NCBI GenBank assembly: GCA_027559495.1
Contig: JAMXSV010000024.1
Location: forward strand, 248,001-312,000
Direction of reading: 5' to 3'
Length of the DNA: 64,000 nucleotides
Source: Aurifilum marmelostoma
Lineage: Eukaryota > Ascomycota > Sordariomycetes > Diaporthales > Cryphonectriaceae
Shown here one piece after another: positions 11,921 to 23,924 of this stretch (positions within the stretch are counted from its first letter, which is position 1; every line of letters starts with the position of its first letter). The position numbers were made by a program, and so were the translations under genes. Below the pieces are notes generated by a model, which made no database searches, was not told where the DNA came from, and worked only from the letters and a program-made list of their open reading frames with translations.

Positions 11921-13318
11921 TCGGGCCACCCATGGGAGGGGCGCGGTACGGGGGAGTTGGTGGTGGACGGTGGACGGTGGACGGACGACTTACAAAGCAA
12001 AAAACAAAAAAAAAAAAGAGCAAGGAGGCCGAGGGCCAATCGGGCCGGGCCACATACTACTGTCCTTGCGTGTACAGCTATTACGACATTATTGTACGAT
12101 TATTACATTTCGGAGTCGACGACGTTACGATTGATGAACCGTCAAGTCAAGAGGTTATTTGCATCCTACAAAAGGCAATTATTACGATTAGAAGGCAGTG
12201 GTATGTCTCATTGATATCAAACCAAATCTTTACAACTCAACAGCTTTGCTTCTGATGAAAGATGCCTGGTGTGCTACAGTGACTAGGGACATATACTATG
12301 GTTCTTTCACGCTTTCCTGTGCCATCTCTTGTCTTTATCTCCTCTTCCTTCTGCCCATATATGCTAATCGATGCTCAGGATACTGTACGAAAACTTTCCA
12401 GTCAGAGGCTTGAAAGCAGGTCTGAAGATTTGTTGTTTTGTCCTTTACTGAGACTGACCACAGGTTTTGAACGAGACAAACCTTTGGAGAACAAGCCTGC
12501 AGCGTTCCCTTTGACGTTGAGCCGTACAAGCCCTGAAGACGAGAAGCTTGTACCTTGCCCCGCGAATCTGCTTGCTTCCTTGCTTTCAGACAAGGGCGTG
12601 GAAGAGAGACGTGAAAGAGAAATGGGGTGTTTGGAACAAAGACGTTTTGACACGGAATTTCACTGACAACCTTATGGGAAGGAGCCTCAAGCATGGCCCA
12701 CAAAGTTTTGTGCCAGAGGGGATTCTCATAAAGTTTGGCATCCGGAGCTCCTAATTATAGCCCTCCTGATACTCAGAAACGTTCTCAATGCTGAGACATT
12801 TTGGCAGTGGGTGCTTCAAGTTGCAGGCGACAGGAAGATTCCACCCCTACACCGGACCTCTGGTACTCAACACTCCCATACATTCAGTTGTGCCATTGTG
12901 CGTTACCATCGTTGGTACCATATGCAGTCGAGCTGCCTCTAACATCACTAAGGCTCTAGACGTTGTTGATGCGCTCTCTGTCTGTACTGCAGGGTAAAAC
13001 ATGCGCGAATTTGATATTACTGGAGGAGAGGGCATCTTGGAAGAGGACTGTGAGGTTGGGAGAAATCCCTCCGACCCTGAAGGAACGCAGGCTCCGTTGT
13101 CCATTACTATGATCACCTTAGAAGTAGTGGTAATCGCCTACGCTTCTAATCCCTCTGAACGAGCTTTACACAACTCTAGGACTTCAACTCATACTAGAGA
13201 CTTCTCTGGAAGCATCAGGACGGGGTGTGTGGACTGATCATCCGAGATGACCTCCATATTGTACTTCAGCAAAGCGTCCTAATGGACTTTCCATTTCAGA
13301 GGAAATCTAAAGACGAAA
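11921..13318. other. Intergenic, no supported gene
   Basis: Lies between the 3' ends of the coiled-coil gene (+) and the MFS transporter (-). It becomes AT-richer after about 12050. Open frames of 90-122 codons at 12298-12703 and 12847-13237 exist on both strands but show no recognisable domain. Apart from 3' UTR of the two flanking genes, I see nothing assignable. Confidence 0.5.
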
Positions 13319-15206
13319 TCACCACAACATGACTTCATTCACTACCGCCCCGACCCCTCCTCGTCCATAACCCCCTCCTCCCTTCCCGTCCTCCCAGGCC
13401 CGGCCACATTCCCCCCTCCCACTATCCTTGGCCCTCACCCCAGCCCTACCAATGGTTCCAGTACCCCTGAACGCCACAGCAATCACACAAAAGCTAGTCG
13501 CCCCAAACGCAAAGTTCAGATACTGCGCGGCCTGCAGACCTTTCAGGGTAGGGCGGTCCCAGGCCTCCAGGGCCCCCGAGTGCGCCACAGAAGTGTGTCT
13601 GTCGTGCGCGATGACGGCAGTCTGCACAGCCGTGGCGACGGCGAGGCCGATGGCGCGACCAAACTGGCCCACGGCGTTGACGAGGGCGCCGCCCATGGCC
13701 TGGTCGGCCTGCGGGAGGGAGTGCGAGGTGAAGAGGGTCAGACACGGCCAGGCGGTGTCGGCGCCGAGGACGGCGAGGACCATGGCGGGGAGGCCGTAGG
13801 CGAAGTAGGACGTGGTGGCGGCGGGGATGGGCACGGCGAAGAGGAGGCACGAGAGGGAGCAGCAGAGGTTGCCGAAGAGGAGGAGGGCCTGGGTCGGGAG
13901 GACGGCGATGAGCTTGCCCGTGATGCCGGCCGTGAGCACGCCGACCACGCCTGTGGGGATGAAGCGCAGGGTGGTCTGGATGGGGCTGAGGCCCTGGTAG
14001 TCCTGGAAGTAGTACGTGGCGAAGATGAGGTAGCCGTTGAAGCAGGCGAAGAACAGGCCCATGATGAGCATGGCGGCGCTGAAGCGGGTGTTTTTGAAGA
14101 CGGACACCTTCATGAGGGGTGTCTGGGTGCCCCTTTTCTCGAGATATCTCTGCCACAGGACAAATACGACGACGAGGATGAGAGACACGACGATCAGCAC
14201 GGGCACCCAGGGCGTCGACCAGCCCACCACGTTGCCCTCTGTGAGCGCAAACAACAGGATCATCAGCCCTGCCGTGATGAGGAGAGCGCCGATCCAGTCG
14301 ACGGTGGCCTTGGCCGTGACGCCCCGCGCGTGCGGTGTGATGGCCGGCGGCGGGATGAGAAAATAACCAGCGACGGTAACAGCCACGGCGAGCATAGCCA
14401 GCGCCCAGAACACCCACGTCCAGTGCGCGTACGACGCAATCAGACCGCCCAGCAGGTTCCCGCAGATGGACCCCATGGGCGCACCGGCAGCATACGTCGA
14501 AAAGGCATAGTTCTTTGCCTTGCCGGGCGGGAACGTCGTGCCCAGGATGCCGATGGCCGTGGGGACGTTGGCGGCAGCCCCGAGGCCCTGGAGGCCGCGG
14601 AAGAGGTCAAAGGCGATCTCGTTGGGGATGACGGGGTTGACGGCGGTGGTGACGGCGACCCAGGCCGAGCCGAGGGCGAAGATGGTGCGCTTGCCGTAGA
14701 CGTCGGCGATGCGGCCCCAGAGGAGGAGGAAGCAGCCGAAGGCAAGTGAGTAGGCGGACACAATCCACTGCTGGCGAGAGTCGGGGATGGAGAGATCTCT
14801 TCCTATGGTGGGGAGGATGATCACGACTGCTTGGATGGAGAGGGTCTATCGAGGTATATGTTAGATGGGTGTTTTCGATTGGGTAGTTGAATGAAAATGC
14901 TCGGAGGGCGGTGAGAAGAGGAGAAGACAGAAAGAAATGGAGACGTCAACTTGCATTGAGAAAGCTGGCACCTGTGACGGTGGCAACCAGAGCAATGGCC
15001 TTTGCTCTTGATATGATCAGCACAGGCTGCGACCTCTGGCTCAGCGCATCATTGTCGTTGTTGTTCTCGTCGTCTTCGGTCGATGTCCCCAGGCCAGATT
15101 CGTCCGACGTCGGCACCAGCTCCTTTTCCTCACGGCCGGACTGCAGCACACCGGATCCATTCTTCTCCACGAGGCCACCTTGCCCGGCTTCCTCCTCTCG
15201 TAACAT
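13319..15206 (-). CDS. MFS transporter, DHA2 / aminotriazole-resistance-like
   Basis: Predicted plasma-membrane proton antiporter of the major facilitator superfamily, 592 residues, two exons: 15206-14955 and 14845-13319. The first in-frame ATG is at 15206; the frame upstream has only a TTG. Residues 1-60 are a hydrophilic tail. TM1 spans the splice junction, reading FLN then TLSIQAVVIILPTIGRDL, followed by SRQQWIVSAYSLAFG and the loop 2-3 signature GRIADVYGKR. The substrate cannot be read from sequence; relatives export aminotriazole, boron or small toxic compounds. The intron (14954-14846, 109 nt) starts GCAAGT instead of GT and ends TAG, with a CTAAC branch point: a GC-AG intron. A GT donor four bases downstream (GTTGAC) fits the family alignment worse. 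The C-terminus after the last helix is unusually Gly/Arg-rich. Confidence 0.88.
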
Positions 15207-17484
15207 TTGTGGAATTATGCCCGACAAGCAAACGAACAGGCGGGTGAAAAGAGCCCTGGCCTTACGTTGCCGTTGAGTAAAGGAATGGCAAAAAAAAAAA
15301 AGGAGGTCGGGATGCTAGTTCGAATTTCATTTCTCCAAAAGCCATCGAATGCCCTGAAACGGAATTATCACGGACGTGAAAGTGTACCCCGGAGTTGTAT
15401 TCTAGCGGATAAGTGTCGGCAGGATCCGAACGCGGATCTCTCTCGCTTCATTGCCCTTTCGCCTCTTTTATCTTTTCCGCCTCCACCTTTCTTTGGTCTT
15501 AGCCTCGGGCTATGATGCTGCTGGCAGTTGTGATGGCTGTGCCATGACGGGATGCTTGTGGAATCGAGCCTCGTGGTGTGGTGTCTCTCCGTGGGTGATC
15601 CATCTGAAGGATTCCTCTCGTCTGTCTTCTCTGGAGGGGGAGAGTTGGTCCACAGCACTTCCATTCGAATCATTATTTTCACTGTATGACTCTTCTGGGC
15701 CTGACAAGGAAAAGAGCCAGTAATCGGGCTAGACCTACCCTCTCAAGGCACTTTATTTATGTCCGTGAAATTATCGCAAACTGTCGTCGTTACCCGTGGC
15801 ACTTTGTAAGCTGCAGTACTCACAAAAATTGCACTTTGACGGAATTTTGGACTTGAGATTGTTGACAATACAATGCTGACCGTTGTGAGAGCTTGCATTT
15901 GCATCGACCGCTGGCACAGCAGTCTTCTCGTTGATCCAAAGCTCTCCAGCCTCAGTCTCTCCATCACTAAGCCCCCTCCCGATGGTATCATCTAGCGCCC
16001 AGCTACTGAATCGCGCCGTGTAGCTCGCTATGCACACCGTCCCCAATCAGGCTCGTGTCCCGGCACGACCACCGAAACAGCTCCACCCCAGTACCCACGA
16101 CGAGAGGCCCATGGCGAGCTGCACCGAGTGCAGGCTGATCCAGCTCGTCCTTCGCCGCTGAGAAACAGCACAGCACGGCGCACACGACAATCCGGGGCTG
16201 TTAGCACACCGCAGACAAAGCAGAATGCGATATGTCAGAGAGAGAGCTCTGTGTATGTGCGTAGGAGAGGTTGATGATCAGCGTGCGTGCGAAGACGGCG
16301 CTGTGAAGACCAGGCCCAGGTCGCTTGGTCAACTTCTCGACTTGTTTGCTTCCGATCCGGAGAGCCGCCCGTGAACGCCAATGAGAAAATGTACGATTTA
16401 CGAGTACATTTTATCACTGGGCACCAAATATGGGATACTATCAAGGCTGTCAGTGCGTTATGTAATATTCTGCGAGGTGGACGTAATTATGTGTCGTTCT
16501 CTTCACTCAGGGCCGAGACCTTGCTGGTGGTCCATCTGAGCTTGGAGGACTTCTTGTTCAGCTGCTGTTGCTGCTACGTCTCTATCGACGGACAAAGCAA
16601 CTGTTACCCTAGGACATGGGCAAAAGGGACAGCAGCCTATATTGGTTAAGCACGCTGTCCTGTCAAAAGTACTCAATAGGGCGCGTGGCTTCGATCCAAG
16701 TCTGGAAGCCTGGAAGCCTAGATGCACCTCGTAATCATTGGCGAGTTGATAGAAATTTTACGTGTCCAACACTCTCTTGAAGGTCATATAGTGACGGATC
16801 ACTTAATTACAGTCCCCTCCCCCAAAGAGCTAGTTAAGGGTTCTTACACACATACTAAAGCCACAAAACAAGACAAATCTAGACGCCATTTATGAACAAG
16901 TTAATCAACACTGGTGACCCAATATATTGCTCGTGTGTGCCACAAATTTTGCCTGATATCAAGACCCAAACAAAACTCCTACCTCAAATACACAAGACCT
17001 GTGCGATCAGCATAACAGAGGCCATTCGGATGGGACATATTAATATCAGTATGCATGATATAACCATGAACCTGGGTCTCTCAGTCGGTTCACTCCGGAT
17101 CAACGGATGCAACAAACTTTTCGGTACCAAATAAAATAAAGGGGATTCTGCCATATCCAGCCACTTGGGTGTTTGCCTCTAGACGACGGTCCACATATAC
17201 AGACACGGACCTCATCATATCAAGACTAGCATGCTTACACAACGGTCCAAGACTACCGTCCATTTTATAGGTGACTTGCTACTTTGGGAAGGGAAAATGT
17301 AATGTGCCAGCAAGATGACCAAATTCATCCAAATGGCTAGAACACGACGACAAGGTGAATATAAGGAGAAAGCATTTCTCATCTGTCAAGTCTTCGTGTA
17401 TGCCATCAATATGTGCGTGTGTTGTCGGCCTAATACAAACTAGATAGATTATCTGCTCATTATATCATCCAACTTACAGCAACA
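15207..17484. other. Intergenic; includes an AT-rich island
   Basis: Upstream sequence of the MFS transporter (-) and of the CBM18 gene (+). From about 16740 to 17480 the composition is clearly AT-richer than the surroundings, with no coding frame. A weak minus-strand frame at about 16046-15771 ends in a Cys-containing tail (CNFCEYC), but it lacks an ATG and convincing splice signals, so I do not call it a gene. Confidence 0.5.
17360..17365 (+). promoter_or_regulatory. Candidate TATA box of the CBM18 gene
   Basis: TATAAG at 17360-17365 lies 120 bases upstream of the ATG at 17485, a usual distance in filamentous ascomycetes. It sits in an AT-rich stretch, so the match could be chance. Confidence 0.4.
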
Positions 17485-18382
17485 ATGCGGTGGTCGGCCT
17501 GTTTCCTAAATGCTGCAATTGTGTGGTATCTTGGAAGTGCCTACTGTTTTACAACTGTTGAGCATCATGAGCAGGCACATGTACCCATCCAAACCCACAC
17601 GCCTCGACCCTCTCCAGGACAGTCAGATGCCTTATTCCAGCTTCAAGAAGTCCCCAGGCACCCCACCAATCTACCCAAAGATCCTCACCGTCTCGAACCC
17701 CAGAACAGCCCCCTCGGAAAGCGACAGTCCTCCCCAGACTGCGGCCCCTCCGCCAACGGCGCCAGCTGCACCAACAACCAATGCTGCTCCCAGTTCGGCT
17801 ACTGCGGCACAGGCGACGACTACTGCTCCCCCATAGACGGGTGCCAGCCCGCCTACGGGGCCTGCGCGGGCGCCTCCACGACGACCACCACCACAAGCTC
17901 GACATCCCCCAGCAGCACGACCAGCACGTCGCCCACCCCCCTCCGGCACGCTGACCGTCTCCACCAACGGCACGTGCGGCAACTCGACCACCTGCGCCGG
18001 CTTCGGCGGCGGGCAGTGCTGCTCCGAGTACTGGTACTGCGGCGACGGGGCTGCGTGGTGCGGGACAGGGTGCAACCCGGCCTTTGGCCTCTGCGGGTCG
18101 TCCAACACGACCACCTCTACGACTTTGTCGACGACGACGGCGACGACGGCGACGGCGACCACCACCATCACTTCGACCAGCTCCAGCACAACGAGCCCCG
18201 CTGCCTCGATACCGCCGGGGCAGACGGCAACCACCGACGGCACGTGCGGGAACGGCAAGTCTTGTCTGGGGTGGTCGGGCGGGCAGTGCTGTTCGCAGTA
18301 TGGGTATTGTGGGAATTCGAGCTTGTACTGTTCGGCTGTTGCTGGGTGTCAGCCGAGTTTCGGGGTATGTAGTTCTAGCTGA
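17485..18382 (+). CDS. Secreted triple-CBM18 chitin-binding protein, frameshifted
   Basis: Predicted extracellular lectin-like protein. A signal peptide (MRWSACFLNAAIVWYLG...) and a possible Kex2 dibasic site (LGKR, about residue 78) precede three hevein-type CBM18 modules. These begin DCGPSANGASC (17742 on), GTCGNSTTC (about 17968 on) and GTCGNGKSC (about 18239 on), each with the CCSxxxYCG core. Thr/Ser-rich linkers separate them. The modules bind chitin oligomers; such proteins can protect hyphae from chitinases or mask chitin from hosts (family knowledge, not shown here). The frame breaks in a run of six C at 17936-17941: module 1 is in one frame, modules 2 and 3 in the next. With five C the gene is open throughout (298 residues, TGA at 18380-18382). 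No GT-AG pair explains the break without destroying module 2, so this is an assembly error or a true null allele. No catalytic domain is present. Confidence 0.85.
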
Positions 18383-18936
18383 GTAGGGCAGGGTTGACAA
18401 CTTGTCTCGACATGTGCTGTATTGATTCGTGAGAGTAGAGTCGAGACGATGTTGAGGAAGGGGAGAGAAAGGGGTCCGGGATGCATAAATTTGGGCTACA
18501 TATCCCACTGTTGGTTAGACGCTAGCATGTCTTCTGCAGCAGATAGATATCTACTGATCAACAGCTATCGTACCCATGGGATGAATATGAGCACGAAAAG
18601 AGCACATCGAAGCTGAGATGCAATATTCAACAGACAGTTTCAATAATCATCGAACGTGGATAACATTGGATATCAAAAAAGGTGGCGGATAAAGGTAATC
18701 AGGCGGAACCCTCAAAACAGACTCGGCCTCTAGCCGTCCGTCGCCTGAATCTCGACAGGCCCCTCGAAACAGTCCTTTCTCGTGTGAACTCCATGAATCT
18801 AGTCGCAATCTCTCTTTAGAGACACCCAGCCTCAGAGTTGAGAAGAAGCTAGTGACGAGAAGAAAGTAAATGTTCAGAACAGAGCCAAGGCTGAACGGAT
18901 ATTACATGATAGGTCATATGCACAACGCATCCATCC
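18383..18936. other. Convergent 3' intergenic
   Basis: Lies between the 3' ends of the CBM18 gene (+) and the sugar transporter (-). No coding frame or structured element was recognised; presumably two 3' UTRs. Confidence 0.5.
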
Positions 18937-20858
18937 TTATGCCGCAGGAGTAATGTTCTCCTCCTCCCTGACGTGGACACGGCCGTCCTTCTCGGCGACG
19001 TGGTGCGCACCGCTCTGGGCCTCGGGGATACCCAGCATCTGGGCGCCCTTGTCGACGTGGTTGGCACCGCCAAAGAGCACATCGATCTCCTCGAGGGGCA
19101 CCTGCTTGGTCTCCGGGATGAGGAAGTAGACAAAGACGGCGAGGAGGATGTTGACGGCCATGAAGAAGAAGAAGCACTTGAAGCCCGTGTTCTTGAGGAA
19201 GAGCGGGAAGAACTGGTTGAAGATGGCCTGGGCGACGTTCTGCGTCTGGGAGCACATGCCCACGGCCTGCGCACGCACGTTCATGCTGAAGACCTCGGAG
19301 GTCCAGATCCAGGTGGTGGCGCCCCACGTGGGCTTGTAGAAGAAGATGAAGAGGAAGAGGAGGAATACGATGGAGATGCCCACGGGCTGGGACTTTTGCG
19401 TGGTTCCGGGGGTGCCGAGGCCGACGGCGGCGACGATCAGCATGCAGGTGGCCATGCCCAGGGCGCCCACGATGAACATCCAGCGTCGGCCGAAGCGGTC
19501 GACAGTCCAGGTGGCGTTCAGGGTGAAGATGATGCCGAAGGTGGCGTTGAGGGCGTTGATCAGGTTGATGGTGGTGGTCGATGTCCAGACCTTCTTGTAG
19601 ATCTCGGTCGAGAACGAGTTCAGCGAGCCCTGGCCGGTGAGCTGCTGGCCAATGTTGAGGACGAAGGCCAGGTAGAGCCGCCTGCGGACCGAGGGGTCCT
19701 TGAACAGCGCCGAGTAGCTGGAGCTGATGGCCTCCTTCTCGTATTCGAGGGCCTCGCGGATGACAGTGAGCTCCTCGTCGACCTCGGCCTCGGTCTCACG
19801 AATGCGCAAGAGCGAGGCGCGCGCGCCCTCGAGGTTGCCCTTCTTCTGGATGTACCACCGAGGGGTCTCTGGCATGAAGGGCAGCAAGACGATGATGATG
19901 AAGGGCACGAGGACCTGGAAGATGACGACCATCTTCCAGTCCCACTCTCCCAGGTTCTTCTTGTGCAGGCTGCAGGCGTAGTTGATCCAGTAGGCAATGA
20001 AGGCTCCGACAGAGTAGAAGGTCTGCCAGAAAGCCATGATGAATCCACGGATCTCGGGCGGCGCCATCTCGCCAATGTAGACCGGGCCAGCAGCTATACG
20101 TAGAAGGAGGGGCTTGGTCAGCATATGCTTGAATGCAGCAGCAGCAGCAGCAGGAGGAGGAGGAGGAGGAGGACCAATTCTGGGATTAGTATTATGTGTA
20201 CTTACTCAGAGCCATGCCCTGTCCGAAACCGACAAAGAAGCGACCGGCCATGAAGCAGGCGAGGTTGCCCTTGGGTGCAAAGGTCTGCATCATGGTGGCA
20301 AAGATGGTAAAGAAACATCCAAGACCCATGCCCACGCGACGTCCAGCGAAATCAGCCTGTTATGGTAGCGTAGGTGGTTAGCTGCTGTCGCATGTTTGCT
20401 ATTGTTCAAGATATCACATCGCGCGTGCGTAATACGAGGGAGACACTTACGACGGGGCCGCCAACGAACCAACCAGAGACGATGGCACCAATGGAGTAGA
20501 TGGTGTTGATGAGTCCGAGAAGATATACGCTGTCCTGCAGATGGGAGAAGAAAGAGTGTTAGCCTGTGGCAATGGTGCGTGCCAACGTCTGGACTGTCTG
20601 GAAGAGACGTTCAAGAGGGAACGACATACGCTTGTCAGGCCGAACCATGCCAGCCAGTTGTCCGAGCCCTGAACCGAGTTATAGGTCGACGCATCGTAGC
20701 CGTAGAGCACCATACACATCGCCGCAACGATGGAGATGTACCTTAACAACAAGGACCCTTAGCAACGTCGTTACAATGATCAGGGAGGGGACGCTGAGAC
20801 CGGGTGTTCTGTTGCATTGGAACACTTACCAGTTGTACGCCCGCTTTGAGGACACCAT
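18937..20858 (-). CDS. MFS sugar transporter (sugar porter family)
   Basis: Predicted 12-TM plasma-membrane sugar/H+ symporter, 510 residues, a normal length for the family. Five exons: 20858-20830, 20741-20630, 20534-20451, 20356-20206 and 20093-18937. All four introns (88-112 nt) have standard donors (GTAAGT, GTATGT, GTAAGT, GTAAGT) and AG acceptors, and phases match. Family marks are LYGYDASTYNSVQGS after TM1, DFAGRR in loop 2-3, AGRFFVGFGQGMAL, PETPRW before the central loop, GQQLTGQGS in TM7, DRFGRRW, and PETK followed by the EEID tail. The last intron (20205-20094) holds a CAG/GGA trinucleotide tract. GQGS in place of the GQQSG-type TM7 motif and the DASTYNS start resemble fungal lactose/monosaccharide permease relatives, but the substrate is not readable. 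A TATA-like ATAAAA lies at 21084-21079. Confidence 0.92.
20135..20174. repeat. (GCA)n/(GGA)n tract inside an intron
   Basis: About six GCA units run directly into about seven GGA units within the last intron of the sugar-transporter gene. On the transcribed strand it reads as TCC then TGC repeats upstream of the branch point (ctgac). Confidence 0.8.
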
Positions 20859-23800
20859 CTTGACAGTGGTTGGCAGGCGGTGAGCCGACCTGCGTGCTGG
20901 GCGAGTGAGGGGAAAGGACACTCAGGTTTCCAGGTTATAACCCAAGCGAGGGAAACGACTCAGGAATAGGAGAAGGAGTTTCCTTAGGCCTGACAAGTGT
21001 AGTAGACGAGAAGGAGAAAGACGAAGAGGAAAAAAGGGGGAGACAAGAAGAGATCGGTGTGAACAGGCTGGCTGGGCCTTTTATCTAGAAGGAAGTCAAC
21101 CCGCAGGGGAACGAGTAGCAGTCGTCCCCTCTCCTCAGACGCGGTCAGGCGGACGGATAACACATAGATAGCTTTTTTGGCGAGGTCCTGTCAGCTATTT
21201 CGACTAATCCCTGTCAGCACATGCATGGACTCGCTCGCTCACCTCCTAAAGGTGAATCCAGGCCGACATGGTCCCCAATTTTCTGGTGCGGCGGCGACCA
21301 TTCACGATGGTGGCCTCGCACGAGGGGTGCCAGGATGCGGCATGCAGGCCATGCCAGATTGGGGTCGCCTCGAGAGGTCTGGAAATACGACAAACCCCAG
21401 ATTCTTTTCTCTTCTTCCCCAGTTCCCCCCCCTCCTCCCCTCCCCCGCTCTTGTCTCTGGATTCACCAACTTACCCCGTGGAGAGAACAGGCGAGATTTC
21501 CATTAGATTCCCATGCTTAGCCCGGAGGAGATCCAATAGAAACAGAGGGTTGGTTTCCCCGGTCATCTCTTCCCACGGGGCTGGGCGCGGGCTGGAGGCG
21601 GCGATTGCGGAGAAACTGCCAGGGGTATAATTCCACCAATGACAAGAAGCCGCAACGCGAGGTTGATGAACAATATGCAGCACGCCGGCTCCTTGTCTGT
21701 ATCGGCTTGCTGCCAGATGGGTTAGTCTCTCGGCCCCATGGGGCAACAAGCAGTAAGACGTTGATCTAGTCTCCCCACCCTTATTGTAGAAGAATGGGAA
21801 AAAACTTGAAAGACATGGACCGTAATGTCTACTTACATCTCGACCGGGGCCAGGCAAATTGATGCAGGTGTGTTCCAGTGACACATGACAGACGCGAGGA
21901 CGATGGGCTGGATGGACGGATCGTGGCGTCCCTTCGAGGTCTGTATGGGCTGTGTGGTCCCAGGCGTGCAGCTGATGGAACTAAGTCTACTGTCGTCTGC
22001 CACAAGAATTGTTCGCGAACCCGTACTAGACCGAGATAGAGAGCAAGACCGGCGACGGGCCATGTAGCCCGGCAGGATGCATCTCATGAAGCATGCTGCA
22101 GGCCCGGTAAACCGGCACAAACGCAACAACATTTCCCACAGCACTACTGTACGTCGCAGGACCTGCATGTATACAAGCCGCCGGGTGCGGCTCCCATCCG
22201 TGCAGCATCGTCGTGACCACTAGACGCCGTGGATGGGAGGCGTGTATCGTAAGCCTCGCCGGTCCAGATCCCGGTCGAATAGTCGACGTCGTCCATGTCA
22301 GCCTTGTACTGTAGTCCCAGCCGCTAAATGGATGGTGTCAGTGGGTCACACTGGCGCATGGCGAAGGAAGTGGGGACCCTGAAGAGTCGTTGTAAAAGGA
22401 TTTGATCTGAATCTCGCTTTTTTTGCCTTTCTTTAGGCGGAAACCTTGCCTCCAGCGTAAGGTGGCCCAACACGACAGCAATCTTTCGGGCCGTCGAAAC
22501 AGCAGAAGACAGCTCATGCCTGCTGCCATCTGTACTGGCCTCCATCTCCCGTGTGTATGTGTTTGTGTGTTGCTACAGAGACACCGTGGTAGGAGCAAGG
22601 TATGCACAATCTTCTCGCATTGATCGTGGATGGGTAGCCCGGAGTCTGCACCGAGCTGGTTTCCCCGTACCCGTCGTATCCTGTCGTATACAACAGGGAG
22701 GGGGGGGCCCGCTGCGGTGAGTGAACGCACTCATCCATCCGGCCTAGTGCCTAGCCATGAACGCTTGCATGCCGTCGCGAAGAAAGCCCAAACAGTGCGT
22801 AGGGACCAGCTCGTGACCACATCATGTCTGTCCCATCCTGGCGTTCCAACACCCACCGCACCTCGGCTCCGAGGGGGGATCTGGTAACTTGACTGGCTCG
22901 ATAGTCGAGAGAGGCTGAACAAGACGAAAGGGGGCAAAGCTATGCAAGGCGAACGTGGTGTCGTCCGTCTCTCCTCTGCTTGCGCGCGCAGGTCCCCCCT
23001 CCCGCCCCCCCTGGGATCCCAACAGACTGGTTCAAGACGCACGATGTCACGCTGAAGGATGTTGTTGTGTGTATGCCATCGGCTTCCCCATGATCATTAG
23101 GGCACTGGTGTATAACCGACACACCGGAGATGGGCCAGGATCGAATCATCCAGAGCTTGAAGGATCGTTGGATTGGCCCTCCTCCTCGTTGTAGTGCTGG
23201 TCTTGGGATTTGGGATTGGGCAAACAGGAGAAATGTTCCATCAATGGGAACGCGACGTGGGGGGAGGGAAGAGACGTTGGCGACTAAACCCTACTAAAGG
23301 AACTGGGCGTTACAGTGGCTGTTAGCTGATCTACCGCTGACAGACATGGACTTCTTGTTAGCATTAGCAGTACTGTGACGCTTGTCAGTGGCCCCCACCG
23401 CCCACCAACACCCCCCTAGCTTGGCCCTACGACGCCCTAAATGCACCCCTAGGGGAACCTGGGGTAGCCTCAGCCCACCACCAAAACATTCGCTGCTACT
23501 ACACACTACTACAGAACTATGCACTGCTGCTGAAGACCCTCGAGAAAAAGGTCCCGAACATACATCCATTATTTGTCACATGCGTGTTCTTGCACGGGAC
23601 CGGAGAATTCACTGAATTGGTCCAGTCATACTCTCGTTTGTTCTACGTCTCTCTAGCTTCTCCGGAGAAAGTCATCCCCCTTGCCCAATTTTCATGTTGG
23701 CCAAGTACAAGTATCAGGCAATTGAAAATAATACTCTCCTTTTGGCTTTCCTCCTGGACATTCGTCGACCTTATTGCTCGTATATTATTCTGTCAAGATT

Positions 23801-23924
23801 GACACAGTCTGAAGAGGAGCAATTGAACAGCTCCGCATATTATTCCCCTGCCCATTGTTCTTCCCGCTCCGTGACTTGTTCCCCCGTGATCGGTCCTCCT
23901 GCCCTCTCGGGATTACGATCAGTC
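20859..23924. other. Intergenic, no supported gene
   Basis: Contains the sugar transporter's promoter (first about 300 bases; TATA-like element near 21080; CCCCT/AGGGG STRE-like motifs near 21098-21128) and probably the 3' UTR of the Zn2Cys6 regulator at its far end. The middle has pyrimidine/C-rich tracts near 21410-21450 and 22990. No coding signal was seen. Confidence 0.5.

Noticed and set aside
13580..14749. 389-codon plus-strand frame, Glu/Gly/Asp-rich
   Set aside because: Antisense shadow of the DHA2 transporter; no domain and no membrane segments.
15771..16046. Small cysteine-containing secreted protein on the minus strand
   Set aside because: No ATG, no signal peptide, and no convincing splice sites to an upstream exon.
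16632..16700. tRNA-like A-box and B-box sequences
   Set aside because: The putative T-arm does not pair and no cloverleaf can be drawn.
18973..20103. 376-codon plus-strand frame
   Set aside because: Antisense shadow of the sugar transporter, acidic low complexity.
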